A stretch of DNA of 64,000 nt from JAAZPG01 sp012797375 (GTDB lineage: Bacteria; Acidobacteriota; Aminicenantia; Aminicenantales; UBA4085): positions 46,229 through 110,228 of the forward strand of contig CALMMC010000124.1 in assembly GCA_937868205.1 (NCBI GenBank). The letters run 5' to 3'. A program made the translations under genes and the position numbers. This document shows, one piece after another, positions 51,447 through 59,185 of this stretch (within the stretch, counting starts at the first letter, position 1; each line of letters begins with the position of its first letter). The notes below the pieces were generated by a model. The model was given only the letters and a program-made list of their open reading frames with translations, was not told where the DNA came from and did no database searches.

Positions 51447-52586
51447 ATGAAAATCGCTTCGATCGTCGGAGCCCGTCCCCAGTTCGTCAAGGCCGCGCCC
51501 GTCAGCCGGGCGATCCGAGAAGCGGCCGCCGCCGGCCGGGACATCGCGGAAATCCTCGTTCACACCGGCCAGCATTACGACGGCAACATGTCGGATATCT
51601 TCTTCGAGGAGCTGGGCATCTCCGCCCCCGATTACAATCTGGGCGTCGGATCGGCTTCGCACGGCGTCCAGACGGGGGCGATGCTCGCCGCTATCGAACG
51701 GGTCCTGGAGAAGGAGCGGCCGGATTGGGTTCTCATTTATGGCGACACGAATTCCACCCTGGCCGGGGCGCTGGCCGCGGCCAAAATGCGCCTTCCGATC
51801 GCCCACGTCGAAGCCGGCCTCCGCTCTTACGACCGCCGGATGCCCGAGGAAATCAACCGGATCGTCGCCGATCAACTGTCGACGGCGTTGTTCTGCCCCT
51901 CAAGAAACGCAGCCGCCAACCTCCGCAAGGAAGGCATCCGTGACGGCGTGTCCATTGTGGGGGACGTCATGGCGGAAGCATTGGAATACGCGGTCGTCCG
52001 ATCCATGCGGGAGGCGGAGGAGAAGCCCGGAAGCGGGGAATACGGATACGTTCTGGCGACCGTCCACCGGGCGGAAAATACGGACGACCCGGCCCGGCTT
52101 AGAAATATTCTTAAGGCCCTCGAGGCGATTGGCCGCATCCGGCCCGTCGTGTTTCCTGTCCATCCGCGGACAAAGAAGATGATCGCGGCCGCCGGTTGGA
52201 AGCCGGCGGCAAAAGGCCCCGAAAAAAGCGGGGCGCGAAGGGCGAAGACGACGGCCGGCGCGGGGATCCGATTTATCGACCCTGTCGGTTATCTCGAAAT
52301 GGCCCGGCTGGAAAGCGGAGCGGAGATGATCTTGACCGACTCGGGCGGCGTGCAGAAGGAAGCCTACTGGCTCAAGGTCCCGTGCATCACTCTCCGGGAC
52401 CGGACGGAATGGGTGGAGACGGTCGCCTCGGGCTGGAACGTCTTGGCCGGGACGGATACGAAAAAGATCATTCGGGCGGCGGAGAATTTCACGATTCCCG
52501 AAAAATCGGCCCCGCTTTACGGCCGGGGCCCGAAATCGGCGGCCCCCGCCTCGCGGCGCATCGTCGACATCCTCTTGAAATCATGA
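51447..52586 (+). CDS. wbpI: UDP-N-acetylglucosamine(-uronate) 2-epimerase (WbpI/WlbD-like)
   Basis: 379 residues, non-hydrolysing 2-epimerase family. Motifs: SIVGARPQFVKAAPVSRAI, VHTGQHYDGNMSDIFFEEL, IYGDTNSTLAGALAA, HVEAGLRSYDRRMPEEINR (about 115), VHRAENTDD and TDSGGVQKEAYWL (about 295). Residues about 248-268 are a Lys/Ala-rich insertion (KGPEKSGARRAKTT) not usual in the family. Being directly behind wbpD, it is read as the last step to UDP-ManNAc3NAcA (WbpI) rather than WecB, though the family cannot always be told apart by sequence. Confidence 0.88.
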   Translation: MKIASIVGARPQFVKAAPVSRAIREAAAAGRDIAEILVHTGQHYDGNMSDIFFEELGISAPDYNLGVGSASHGVQTGAMLAAIERVLEKERPDWVLIYGDTNSTLAGALAAAKMRLPIAHVEAGLRSYDRRMPEEINRIVADQLSTALFCPSRNAAANLRKEGIRDGVSIVGDVMAEALEYAVVRSMREAEEKPGSGEYGYVLATVHRAENTDDPARLRNILKALEAIGRIRPVVFPVHPRTKKMIAAAGWKPAAKGPEKSGARRAKTTAGAGIRFIDPVGYLEMARLESGAEMILTDSGGVQKEAYWLKVPCITLRDRTEWVETVASGWNVLAGTDTKKIIRAAENFTIPEKSAPLYGRGPKSAAPASRRIVDILLKS

Positions 52587-52632
52587 GCCGGGGCCGGAGC
52601 ACACCGAGGGCCGGTTCTCCGGCGGGAAGGCG

Positions 52633-52863
52633 ATGAAGCCGATCAAATACCGCCGGCTCGCTGAAGCCGCCTCCCTGGGCTTGTCGCTTCCGTCGGGGAT
52701 CGCCGTCGGGATGTTCTTCGGTTATTGGCTGGATAAATGGCTGAAAACGGAACCTTGGATGATCATCCTCTGGACGTTGCTGGGCATCGCCTCCGGACTG
52801 ATCAGCCTCGTCCAGGGAATCAAGAAGTTCCTGCGGGAGGGCGACTCGGAAAAGGAAGACTAG
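52633..52863 (+). CDS. AtpZ/AtpI-like F0F1 ATPase accessory membrane protein
   Basis: 76 residues with two hydrophobic helices (about 15-33 and 42-62) separated by GYWLDKWLKTEPWM, the pattern of the putative F0F1-ATPase subunit (AtpZ, Ca2+/Mg2+ transporter) family. These small proteins precede AtpI/AtpB in many ATP synthase operons. The ATG has GGGAAGG eight bases upstream. It lies 46 bases after wbpI on the same strand. Confidence 0.8.
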   Translation: MKPIKYRRLAEAASLGLSLPSGIAVGMFFGYWLDKWLKTEPWMIILWTLLGIASGLISLVQGIKKFLREGDSEKED

Positions 52864-52878
52864 GCCCTCTCCCTGTGC

Positions 52879-52884
52879 TAGAAT
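52879..52884 (+). promoter_or_regulatory. Putative extended -10 promoter before the AtpI-like gene
   Basis: TAGAAT preceded by TGTGC (extended -10 type TGn), just after the AtpZ-like stop codon. No clear -35 box. The motif resembles the TGTGC-TACAAT before lptD and GTGC-TATACT before the gene at 6792. Confidence 0.35.
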
Positions 52885-52904
52885 AAGCGGCGAGGCCGAA
52901 TCCG

Positions 52905-53366
52905 ATGAGCCTTGAACGATCCGATCCCGCTTTGGCTCCGCCGTCCTCTCGATCGGCCGGCCCTCCGGCCGGTTCGCCGGCCCGGTCGATCAATGAAGCG
53001 GCGGTCCGCCGCATTCCCCTCGAAATCCTGGTTCTCACGGCCGTCGGCGCCGTCGTTTCGGCGGCGGTCTTCAACGCGACGGCGGGAGGTCTCTTCCTGG
53101 CCGGCGGCGCCCTGTCGACCCTGTCTTTTCTCTGGATGAAAAGAACCGTCGCCGGAATTCTGAACCGAAAAAAAGCGGCCGCCGTCCGCTCCGGCTTGTT
53201 TTTCTACGCCCTCCGCTTCGTTTTGATTTTGGGGATTTTTTTCCTTATAATCCTCGCTTACCCGGATAAAATTCTGGCCTTCGCCGCGGGATTCTCGATG
53301 GCCGTCCCGGCTTTTGTCGTCGAGGCTTTCCGGGCGTACGCCCTCATGAAGACATGGAAGGACTAG
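52905..53366 (+). CDS. ATP synthase subunit I-like membrane protein
   Basis: 153 residues. A Pro/Ser/Ala-rich cytoplasmic N-terminus (about 1-32) is followed by four hydrophobic helices (about 37-55, 60-78, 98-118, 122-140). The arrangement and place between AtpZ-like and AtpB genes are those of subunit I (AtpI), which aids assembly of the c-ring. The sequence itself diverges strongly, so the call rests mainly on the helix pattern and context. It overlaps atpB by 13 bases. Confidence 0.65.
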   Translation: MSLERSDPALAPPSSRSAGPPAGSPARSINEAAVRRIPLEILVLTAVGAVVSAAVFNATAGGLFLAGGALSTLSFLWMKRTVAGILNRKKAAAVRSGLFFYALRFVLILGIFFLIILAYPDKILAFAAGFSMAVPAFVVEAFRAYALMKTWKD

Positions 53367-54145
53367 AACACCCCCTCGGAATCGTCGTCCTGGTCAACCG
53401 GATCCTCGGACGTCCGGTGGCCGCGATCCTCGGCTTGCTCGGGATCAAAGTCGCCGATCCCGCCCGCTGCATCCCCGATTACATCGTCATGGTTTTCATC
53501 GTCGCCGCGGCGATGATCGTTTTCTTCACCTTGGCCGGGAAGAAGCGCGATCTCGTCCCCGGCCGCTTCCAGGTCGTCACCGAATCGATCATCCGATTCT
53601 TCGAGGGGCAGATCGTCGAGATCGTCGGCCCGGAGGGGCGGAAATACACTCCCGTTATCGGGACAGTCGGGCTGTTCATCCTCTGCGGCAACCTCCTGGG
53701 GCTGATTCCGGGCCTCATGTCGCCCACGGCCAAGCTCAACGTCACCATCGGCTGCGCCCTGTTCGTGTTCGTTTACTACCACGCCCAGGGGATCAAGACC
53801 CAGGGATTCTTCAAATATCTCAAGCATTTCATGGGCCCCATCCCGGCCATCGCCCCGCTGATGATCCCGATCGAGTTGATCAGCCATTTTTCCCGGGTCG
53901 TCTCCCTGTCCATCCGGTTGTTCAGCAACATCTTCGCCGAGGAAGTCCTGATCGTCGTCATCGCCTCGATCATCCCGGTTTTTCTTCCCCTTCCCTTCAT
54001 GGCCCTTTCCATCTTCACCGCGTTTCTTCAAGCCTTCGTCTTCGTCCTTCTGACCTGCATTTATCTGTCCGGCGCGGTCGAGCAGGAGGAGGAGCACGCT
54101 TCCTCCGCCCCGTCCGAAGCCCGCCTCAAGGAAGTTCACGCGTGA
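53354..54145 (+). CDS. atpB: F0F1 ATP synthase subunit a
   Basis: 263 residues, five or six membrane helices. The essential Arg of the ion channel is R188 in LSIRLFSNIFAEE. Other family segments are GRFQVVTESIIRFF, RKYTPVIGTVGLFILCGNLLGLIPG (read across two pieces), SPTAKLNVTIGCALFVFVYY and PLMIPIELISHFSRVVSL. Together with subunit c it forms the ion path of the F0 motor. Subunits b, delta, alpha, gamma, beta and epsilon are not in this window. Confidence 0.95.
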   Translation: MEGLEHPLGIVVLVNRILGRPVAAILGLLGIKVADPARCIPDYIVMVFIVAAAMIVFFTLAGKKRDLVPGRFQVVTESIIRFFEGQIVEIVGPEGRKYTPVIGTVGLFILCGNLLGLIPGLMSPTAKLNVTIGCALFVFVYYHAQGIKTQGFFKYLKHFMGPIPAIAPLMIPIELISHFSRVVSLSIRLFSNIFAEEVLIVVIASIIPVFLPLPFMALSIFTAFLQAFVFVLLTCIYLSGAVEQEEEHASSAPSEARLKEVHA

Positions 54146-54253
54146 ATCCGCCCGCCCGAATGAGCCCTCCCCGTTCCAAGATTCTCCTTGTTCCGCGCCT
54201 CGCCGAAGAGGCCTCGTTCTCTCCAGAGGAACGGATTCATCAACGCATCACCC

Positions 54254-54279
54254 CCCGGCGCGCGTCCCCGAGCGCCGGG
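54254..54279 (+). terminator. Hairpin between atpB and atpE
   Basis: CCCGGCGC and GCGCCGGG form a perfect 8-pair stem with a 10-base loop, followed by an only moderately T-rich stretch. It may partly end transcription from atpB or protect the atpB mRNA end. The rest of this 211-base gap has no gene that can be supported. Confidence 0.4.
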
Positions 54280-54330
54280 ATCTTAACCTCGTTTTCATTT
54301 CTTCTCTTAGGCGAGGGGTCTCGACTCGCG

Positions 54331-54336
54331 TATAAT
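54331..54336 (+). promoter_or_regulatory. Putative atpE promoter (-10 box)
   Basis: A perfect TATAAT at 54331-54336, with at best a weak TTAGGC -35 box 18 bases upstream. The AAGGAG ribosome site begins 8 bases after the box. A private promoter would help make many c-subunits per complex. Confidence 0.45.
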
Positions 54337-54356
54337 GGAGAGTAAGGAGTTCCGTC

Positions 54357-54701
54357 ATGTCGAAAACCTTGAAAACGCTCGGTCTCACGATCTTTTTCGC
54401 CGTCCTCGCTTGGATGCCCCTCATGGCCCAGGAAGGCGGAGCGCCCGACACGAAATCAAAGCTCTATATGCTGTCGCTGATCGTCGCCGGCGCGGTCATC
54501 ACCTTGGCCGCGGCGGCCGGAGCGTTCTGCCAAGCCAAAGCCATCAGCAGCGCCTGCGAGGGCATCTCCCGCAACCCGGCGGGCGCCCCGACGATCCGTT
54601 TCCTTCTCCTTCTGGGGCTGATTCTGATCGAAACGCTCGTCATCTACGCCTTGCTCGTGGCTTTCATCATCCTGATGGTCAAGTGGGGCAACTACGCCTG
54701 A
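54357..54701 (+). CDS. atpE: F0F1 ATP synthase subunit c with signal peptide-like extension and Na+-type site
   Basis: 114 residues, against about 75-90 for most c subunits. The extra N-terminus (1-25, MSKTLKTLG, hydrophobic, LMAQ) looks like a cleavable signal peptide, as known for the Aquifex protein. The mature part has two helices with the polar loop SRNPAGAP. Q59, E92, T93 and Y97 take the places of Gln32, Glu65, Ser66 and Tyr70 of the Na+-binding Ilyobacter ring (same spacing of 33, 1 and 4). The site therefore looks suited to Na+. Ribosome site AAGGAG upstream. Confidence 0.92.
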   Translation: MSKTLKTLGLTIFFAVLAWMPLMAQEGGAPDTKSKLYMLSLIVAGAVITLAAAAGAFCQAKAISSACEGISRNPAGAPTIRFLLLLGLILIETLVIYALLVAFIILMVKWGNYA

Positions 54702-54721
54702 TTTGAAGCCTTGCTTGGGAA

Positions 54722-54760
54722 ACCCTCCGACCGGCGGTTTCTTCCCGCCGGCCGGAGGGT
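54722..54760 (+). terminator. Strong hairpin after atpE
   Basis: A 16-pair stem with one mismatch (54722-54737 with 54745-54760) and loop TTTCTTC, 20 bases after the atpE stop. No U-run follows. It can act as a terminator or as a 3' mRNA-stabilising structure for atpE. Confidence 0.6.
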
Positions 54761-54779
54761 CCCGTGATAAGGCCGAGTG

Positions 54780-55670
54780 ATGGCCGCCCCGTTTTTCCGG
54801 ATTCTCGGCGAAACCCTCCGGCGGTTCGACCGCGACCGCTGTTTCCAATACTCCATCATCATCTCCTATTTCGCCCTGATGTGCGCCGTGCCGCTTTTGG
54901 CCCTCTTCGCCTGGATCACGGCCCGGATCATGGGCAACTCGGAAATCGCCGTCCGCAGCCTGAATCTCTTCACCGAGGATTTTTTCGCCCGGTTCAGCCC
55001 CTCCTTCTTCGAGAAAATGTCCTCGGTCGCCGACAGCTTCAATCAGCTCGGCTGGGTCGGCATCATCGGCTCCCTGATCGCCGCCAGCCTGCTGTTCTCC
55101 AACCTGATCCGGATCATCAACGAGATTTTCCGGACGAACTACCAGCGCTCGTTCGTCTACAACCGGATGATGGAATACCTGATCATGTTCGTGACCGGCG
55201 TCATCCTGTTTGTCTCGCTTTCGATCACGGCCGTCTGGACGGCCGTGCACGGGGCCATCGAATCAAGCGACTTCGTCGTCACCTATCTCAACCCGGGCGT
55301 CGTCACCTTCTTCGACAACGTTTTCATCCAGTACTTGATTCCCCTCGCCTTGAGCGTCCTCGTCCTGTTCGTGATCTACAAGTTCATCCCCGAGCGAAAA
55401 GTCCATACCCGGGCGGCCCTCCTGGCGGCCGTCATCGCCGCCGTTCTCTGGGAAGTCTTCAAGCGGCTTTTCGTCGTCTACGTCGTCCGTTTTTCGGCCA
55501 TCGGCATCGTCCTCAGCAAGCTCGTCCAGGGAACGCTGACTTCGATCATCTTTTTCCTTCTCTGGCTTTCGTTTTCCCTGGCCATCATGCTCTGGGGCGC
55601 CGAGCTGGCCGCCGTCGTCAACGAGCGCCTGGACGCCCGCCCCCCCGCGGCTGGCCAGGCCGCCGCCTGA
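54780..55670 (+). CDS. YihY/BrkB family inner-membrane protein
   Basis: 296 residues with about six membrane helices. Family features include YSIIISYFALMCAVPLLAL near residue 25, the VADSFNQLGWVGIIGSLIAA region, NEIFRTNYQRS and RKVHTRAALLAAVIAAVLWEVFKRLF (cut in two, about 205-230), then the YGSLG-like region VVRFSAIGIVLSKLVQ, and ELAAVVNERL near the end. The family was once called ribonuclease BN, but that is not its function; its role is unknown. Start ATG 54780; GTG one codon earlier is possible. Confidence 0.85.
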   Translation: MAAPFFRILGETLRRFDRDRCFQYSIIISYFALMCAVPLLALFAWITARIMGNSEIAVRSLNLFTEDFFARFSPSFFEKMSSVADSFNQLGWVGIIGSLIAASLLFSNLIRIINEIFRTNYQRSFVYNRMMEYLIMFVTGVILFVSLSITAVWTAVHGAIESSDFVVTYLNPGVVTFFDNVFIQYLIPLALSVLVLFVIYKFIPERKVHTRAALLAAVIAAVLWEVFKRLFVVYVVRFSAIGIVLSKLVQGTLTSIIFFLLWLSFSLAIMLWGAELAAVVNERLDARPPAAGQAAA

Positions 55671-55773
55671 ATTTAAAAGGGACATCCCCCCTTTTTCGGC
55701 CTTTCCTTGCGGCCCGTGGCCGCGGCCTCCTCCACGCGTCTGTCGCTCGAGTGTAATACGCATGTCATACAGG

Positions 55774-55779
55774 TATAAT
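55774..55779 (+). promoter_or_regulatory. Putative lpxD promoter (-10 box)
   Basis: A perfect TATAAT in the AT-richer end of the gap before lpxD, about 40 bases upstream of the start codon. No convincing -35 box is seen. Confidence 0.35.
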
Positions 55780-55818
55780 ACATGCTTGACTAGGCATCAT
55801 AATAAGGCGGAGGCCGGG

Positions 55819-56862
55819 ATGAAAATCACCGTTGGCAAGCTGGCGGAGTTTCTAGGATTGGTTTTTGAGGGGGACGGATCCATCGAGATCACGGGCGTTT
55901 CCACCCTGGATAAGGCCGGTCCGGCCGACTTGGTTTTCTTCACCCAAGCCCGGCTGCGCCCGCTCCTGGAGGGCACCCGGGCCTCGGCCGGCATTCTCCC
56001 GGCCGGCGAGCCGCTCGATCGCGTCCCCCTCAAGGCCGTTCTCCGGGCCGAACAGCCGCATCTGGCCTTCCTCCGGGCGATCGGCCTGATCATCCCCCCG
56101 CGCTCCCCCGCTCCGGGCGTCCATCCCGGCGCCTTCGTTTCTCCGGACGCCCGGCTGGCCGAAGGCGTCCCGGTCGGAGCGATGTCGGTCGTCGGCGCCG
56201 GGGCGGAGATCGGTCCGGGCACGATCATCCATCCCCTCGTTTCAATCTACGAGGGCGTCCGGGTCGGAGCCGGCTGCATCCTTCATTCGGGCGTGTCGCT
56301 CCGCGAGGATGTCCGCCTCGGCGATCGGGTCATCCTCCACAACGGCGTCCAGATCGGCGGAGACGGCTTCGGCTACCTCCCCAGCCCGGATGGACGGCAC
56401 CTCAAGATCCCCCAGGTCGGAACAGTGATCATCGAGGACGACGTCGAGATCGGGGCCAATTCGACGGTGGACAGGGCCGCGCTCGGGGCCACGATCGTCC
56501 GCCGCGGGACGAAAATCGACAATCTCGTCACCGTCGCCCACAACGTCGAGGTCGGCGAGGACGCGATTCTCGTGGCCCAGGTCGGGATCGGCGGAAGCTC
56601 GAAGATCGGACGCCGGGCGATCCTCAGCGGACAAGTCGGGATCCCGGACCACATCGACATCGGCGAAGGCGTCATCGTCGCGGCCAAGACAGGGATCACG
56701 AAAAACGTCCCGGCCGGGACCATGGTCGCCGGCATCCCCCATCTCGATATCCGCGACTGGCGGAAGCTGTGGGCCGTCGCCCCTCAGCTCTACGACCTCG
56801 TCAAGGAATTCAAAAAAATGAAAGCCCGGGTCGCCGAACTCGAGACCGCCCTCAAGAAATGA
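55819..56862 (+). CDS. lpxD: UDP-3-O-(3-hydroxyacyl)glucosamine N-acyltransferase
   Basis: 347 residues. Third step of lipid A synthesis. The N-terminal uridine-binding domain (about 1-100: EITGVSTLDKAGPADLVFF) is followed by a left-handed beta-helix of hexapeptide repeats (about 105-320) with GEAGAxx-type steps such as GVHPGAFVSPDARLAEGV, NTTVDR-like ANSTVDRAALGATIV and the catalytic His in TVAHNVEVGEDAI (about 241), then GIGGSSKIGRRAI and a C-terminal helix. Start ATG 55819 with GGAGG upstream. The convergent trxB ends 18 bases downstream. Confidence 0.95.
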   Translation: MKITVGKLAEFLGLVFEGDGSIEITGVSTLDKAGPADLVFFTQARLRPLLEGTRASAGILPAGEPLDRVPLKAVLRAEQPHLAFLRAIGLIIPPRSPAPGVHPGAFVSPDARLAEGVPVGAMSVVGAGAEIGPGTIIHPLVSIYEGVRVGAGCILHSGVSLREDVRLGDRVILHNGVQIGGDGFGYLPSPDGRHLKIPQVGTVIIEDDVEIGANSTVDRAALGATIVRRGTKIDNLVTVAHNVEVGEDAILVAQVGIGGSSKIGRRAILSGQVGIPDHIDIGEGVIVAAKTGITKNVPAGTMVAGIPHLDIRDWRKLWAVAPQLYDLVKEFKKMKARVAELETALKK

Positions 56863-56880
56863 CCCGGCCCCGGAGGCCCG

Positions 56881-57810
56881 TCACCCGGTCTTTGAAAGAT
56901 ATTCGACGACGCTGAGGGCGGCGGCGACGCCGGTTCCGGCGGCCGTGGCCACCTGATGCGGAGCGGCATCGATGACATCGCCGGCCGCGAAGATCCCGGG
57001 ACGGGACGTCGCCAACCGGCCGTCGACCCGGATTTCCTTCCATTCGTTGAGGTCGAGAAGTTCCCGAACGAATTCGCTCTGAGGATCCATGCCAACCGAG
57101 ACGAACAGGCCTTCCACGGCCAGCTCGCGGACCGACCCGTCGTTCGTGTCCCGGAGGACGAGCCCCTCGACCCGGTCGCGGCCGAGGATCTGATCGATGA
57201 CGGCGCTCCATTCCACCGTGATCTTGGGATCGGCAAAGAGGCGCTCCTGGAGGATTTTCGTCCCGCGGAGGCGGTCCCGCCGGTGGATGAGGTGGACCCG
57301 GGAGGCGTACTTCGCCAAGTAGACCGCTTCCATGAGAGCGGTGTCCCCTCCGCCGACCACGGCCACGGCCCGGCCGCGGAAAAAAGGCGCGTCGCACGTG
57401 GCGCAGTACGACACGCCGCGGCCGGTCAGCCGGTCCTCCTCGGCGAGTCCCAGGCGGCGGTACCTGGCGCCGACGGCGATGATGACCGCCCGAGCTGGAT
57501 AGTCGGCCTTCCCCCCGCGGACGATCCACCCCACCGGATCGGGGACGATCTCCCGGGCTTCGTCGGTCACGATTTTCGCTCCGAAGTGAACGGCCTGTTT
57601 TTCAAATCCCTCCATCAGGACCGCCGGGGCGACCCCGTCGGGAAATCCCGGATAGTTTTCGATCCAATCGGTGATCAGGATCTGCCCTCCCGGCAGGGCT
57701 TTCTCCAAAACGACGGTCGAAAGCCGGGCCCGGCCCGCGTAGATCGCGGCCGACAGGCCGGCCGGGCCGGCCCCGATGATGACGACGTCGGATCGCGGGA
57801 CAGCGTTCAT
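56881..57810 (-). CDS. trxB: Thioredoxin reductase
   Basis: 309 residues, normal for the low-molecular-weight type. FAD-binding GAGPAGLSAAIYAGRA begins near residue 14, the NADPH-binding VVGGGDTALMEAVYLAKYA is at about 155 and the redox CATC pair in SYCATCDAPFFRG at about 137-140; the final FAD segment is IFAAGDVIDA (about 280). The ATG at 57810 has GGGGGAG three bases away from an ACC spacer. It lies 14 bases behind trxA, so the pair forms one redox unit. Confidence 0.95.
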   Translation of the reverse strand: MNAVPRSDVVIIGAGPAGLSAAIYAGRARLSTVVLEKALPGGQILITDWIENYPGFPDGVAPAVLMEGFEKQAVHFGAKIVTDEAREIVPDPVGWIVRGGKADYPARAVIIAVGARYRRLGLAEEDRLTGRGVSYCATCDAPFFRGRAVAVVGGGDTALMEAVYLAKYASRVHLIHRRDRLRGTKILQERLFADPKITVEWSAVIDQILGRDRVEGLVLRDTNDGSVRELAVEGLFVSVGMDPQSEFVRELLDLNEWKEIRVDGRLATSRPGIFAAGDVIDAAPHQVATAAGTGVAAALSVVEYLSKTG

Positions 57811-57824
57811 GGTCTCCCCCAACC

Positions 57825-58154
57825 TCAGGATAAGTGCTTCGCAATCAGGCCGACGATTTTTTCCTTTGAGACGGCGCCGACGATCGATTCCTTCAGTTCG
57901 CCGCCCTTGAACAGGAGGAGCGTCGGAATGCCCCGGATGCCGTACTTGGCCGGCGTTTTGGGGCTGGCGTCCACGTCCATCAGGCGGACGATGATTTTGT
58001 CTTTCATCTCGACGGCCAAGTCGGCCGCGATGACCCCGACGGCTTTGCAGGGCATGCACCAGGCCGCGGAAAAATCGACCAGCACGGGCAGGGAGGAGCG
58101 CAGGACTTCCGCCTCGAAATCGGCGTCGGTCACGGACGGAATGTTATCGGACAT
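57825..58154 (-). CDS. trxA: Thioredoxin with a WCMPC active site
   Basis: 109 residues, full-length thioredoxin. Start ATG 58154 with a perfect AAGGAG six bases upstream. The fold signatures are VLVDFSAAWCMPCK (residues 24-37) and the cis-Pro in GIRGIPTLLLFKGG (about 76), plus SKEKIVGLIAKH. The redox site reads Cys-Met-Pro-Cys instead of the common Cys-Gly-Pro-Cys, which is expected to shift the redox potential. trxB directly follows, and the GT5-like gene overlaps its start by 11 bases. Confidence 0.93.
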   Translation of the reverse strand: MSDNIPSVTDADFEAEVLRSSLPVLVDFSAAWCMPCKAVGVIAADLAVEMKDKIIVRLMDVDASPKTPAKYGIRGIPTLLLFKGGELKESIVGAVSKEKIVGLIAKHLS

Positions 58155-59118
58155 GGGAATCTCCTTTGCGTGAAATGAGGGCCCGGCGATAGACCTCGGC
58201 GACGTCCCGGCCCGAGGCCGGGACCGCGAATTCCGCCCGGACCTTGGACCGGGCTTCCGTCCCCGATCCGGCCGCTTTTTCCCGGCCGCCCCCGCGGCCG
58301 TCCCAAGTTCCGCGGCGCGCCAACACCGCCGCCAGCTCCGCTCCGGCCGCACCCGTCCGGACGGCCTCGGCCGCGGCCTCGTCTCCGGCGCAGAGGCCGT
58401 CGGCATACAACAGACCGGCCGCCAGGAAATTGAATCGCCCGCCCGCAGCCAGGCGTTCCGGCGTAAAGAGGTCCCAAGCCAGGCCGGTCAAGGCAAACGA
58501 CTCGGGCGGAAAATCTCCTTGGAACGCCGGATCATGAACGGTCAGAACGGAGGCGGTCTTGCGGAACGGACGCTGTCCATCATAAGCCGTCCGGAGAAAG
58601 AGGGGAATCAGGGCGGACGGCCAGTCATGGCAATGGAGGATGTCGATCCGGATCCGGGCCCGGCGGAGGAATTCGACGACGGCCCGGCAGAAGAAGGCGA
58701 ACCGTTCGTCGTTGTCGAGGTACGGCGCCTTCTCCGAGCCGAAAATCCGCTCGCGGTCGAAATACTTGACGTTGTCGATGAAATACGCCCGGAAGCGGCG
58801 GGCCGGGGGGTCCGGCACCGCGGAAAAATCCACGGGCGGCAAGGGCGAAATGGCCGTTTCGGCCCGGAAGGCTGAAGCCGGGACTTTGTCCTTCCCGACC
58901 GGAACGAGAAAACGCCGGAGGACCGGGGTGAGCGGAAGCGCTTCGATCGCCGGCCGGCGGTATTTTGGAGTCACCAGACAGACATCGAATCCCAGGCGGG
59001 CCAGGGATTCGGGAAGAGCCTGCATCCCGGCCGCGGAAGCCCGGGTGCCGGTGAAGGGAAAAGCCTCGGCCGAGACCAAAACGACGCTCGGCTTCCTCCG
59101 GAGGAGAGGATTCATCAT
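58144..59118 (-). CDS. Stand-alone GT5 (starch/glycogen synthase N-domain)-like protein
   Basis: 324 residues. Residues about 10-240 follow the N-terminal catalytic domain of glycogen synthase: SVVLVSAEAFPF, GMQALPESLARLGFDVCLVTPKYR, KYFDRERIFGS, DNDERFAFFCRAVVEFLRR, DILHCHDWPSALIPLFLR and VLTVHDPAFQGDFPPE. The substrate-binding KTGGLGDV box is changed to TRASAAGMQ and the second (C-terminal) GT domain, with the nucleotide-sugar site, is absent: a Lys/Arg/Glu-rich tail of about 70 residues ends the protein. It cannot act as a normal synthase alone. Start ATG 59118 with AAGGAG. It overlaps trxA. Confidence 0.75.
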   Translation of the reverse strand: MMNPLLRRKPSVVLVSAEAFPFTGTRASAAGMQALPESLARLGFDVCLVTPKYRRPAIEALPLTPVLRRFLVPVGKDKVPASAFRAETAISPLPPVDFSAVPDPPARRFRAYFIDNVKYFDRERIFGSEKAPYLDNDERFAFFCRAVVEFLRRARIRIDILHCHDWPSALIPLFLRTAYDGQRPFRKTASVLTVHDPAFQGDFPPESFALTGLAWDLFTPERLAAGGRFNFLAAGLLYADGLCAGDEAAAEAVRTGAAGAELAAVLARRGTWDGRGGGREKAAGSGTEARSKVRAEFAVPASGRDVAEVYRRALISRKGDSHVR

Positions 59119-59185
59119 CGCCCGCTCCTTCCGGCAAGATCCGTTGCCGCGCCGGATCCCCCGGTTTTCGCCGGAAGGACGGCCT

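Noticed and set aside
54142..54345. Possible 67-residue gene between atpB and atpE
   Set aside because: GTG start inside the atpB stop, composition without conserved features, and it contains a hairpin and ends beyond the atpE promoter box.
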